Shown here: positions 6,822 to 6,902 of the stretch, one piece after another
How the letters are laid out: each line of letters starts with the position of its first letter
How positions within the stretch are numbered: the first letter of the stretch is position 1
Source: Mariprofundaceae bacterium
GTDB lineage: Bacteria; Pseudomonadota; Zetaproteobacteria; Mariprofundales; Mariprofundaceae
DNA length: 6,902 bases
Assembly (NCBI GenBank): GCA_030950965.1
Contig: JAUZQP010000056.1
Location: 1-6,902, forward strand
Direction of reading: 5' to 3'
Notes under the pieces: generated by a model
Databases searched by the model: none
Seen by the model: only the letters and a program-made list of their open reading frames with translations
Told to the model about the DNA's origin: nothing
Position numbers and translations under genes: made by a program

Positions 6822-6902
6822 CTACGACAAACAAGATACATCTGCCAGTTGTAAGAACAGATAGCGTAAACGCGCCAACAATGCCAAACGATTTTGACGT
6901 AC
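6822..6902 (-). CDS. glyS: Glycyl-tRNA synthetase beta subunit, last 26 residues (runs off the right edge)
   Basis: Reading the reverse strand from the window edge gives 26 codons and a TAG stop at 6824-6822. The residues include VRQNRLALLARLRYLFLQ and end LADVSCLS. This closely matches the conserved C-terminus of the beta subunit of the alpha2-beta2 bacterial glycyl-tRNA synthetase, which in relatives reads like NRLALL.RLR.LFL.VADIS, near the end of the tRNA-binding (anticodon/DALR-type) domain. The enzyme charges tRNA-Gly in the cytoplasm together with GlyQ. The stop is followed 19 bases later by the terminator, so glyS is the last gene of its transcript here. The identification rests on a short stretch recalled from memory, but the match is distinctive. 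Confidence 0.82.
   Translation of the reverse strand, partial: VRQNRLALLARLRYLFLQLADVSCLS

Overview
The window looks like a chromosomal housekeeping stretch from a pseudomonad-type proteobacterium, most likely a gammaproteobacterium. The evidence is a clpS-clpA pair, an RNase D with an HRDC region, and the tail of a bacterial-type glycyl-tRNA synthetase beta subunit. Base composition is moderate and even. I see no insertion sequence, integrase, CRISPR array, tRNA or rRNA, and no sign of recent transfer. A CbbY-like phosphatase hints at a Calvin-cycle autotroph, but this is only a hint because no rubisco gene is visible.

The left two thirds is a compact minus-strand cluster read from about 4483 towards 1: clpS, clpA, a small two-helix membrane protein, rnd, and an unidentified protein cut by the window edge. 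Spacings are 8 bases (clpS-clpA), an overlap of 8 bases (clpA-small protein), 23 bases (small protein-rnd) and a 4-base ATGA overlap (rnd-unknown). The set is probably one transcript with translational coupling. ClpS and ClpA work together in N-degron proteolysis with ClpP; RNase D trims RNA 3' ends. The small membrane protein gene fills what first appears to be an empty gap (1690-1898) and carries an apparent one-base deletion that splits it into two frames.

The right third is plus-strand. A 68-base divergent region separates clpS from a CbbY-type HAD phosphatase (4552-5298). After 91 bases comes an M20-family hydantoinase/carbamoylase-type amidohydrolase (5390-6688). The last 214 bases hold a polypyrimidine mirror repeat inside a possible hairpin, a strong bidirectional terminator (6774-6802), and the final 26 codons of glyS arriving from the opposite strand. 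The terminator is therefore shared by two convergent genes.

I did not find a new defence, mobile or biosynthetic system. The points most worth a second look are the frameshifted small membrane protein, the unusual YGF version of the ClpP-binding loop in ClpA, the mirror-repeat and alternative-pairing region before the terminator, and the unidentified gene coupled to rnd.
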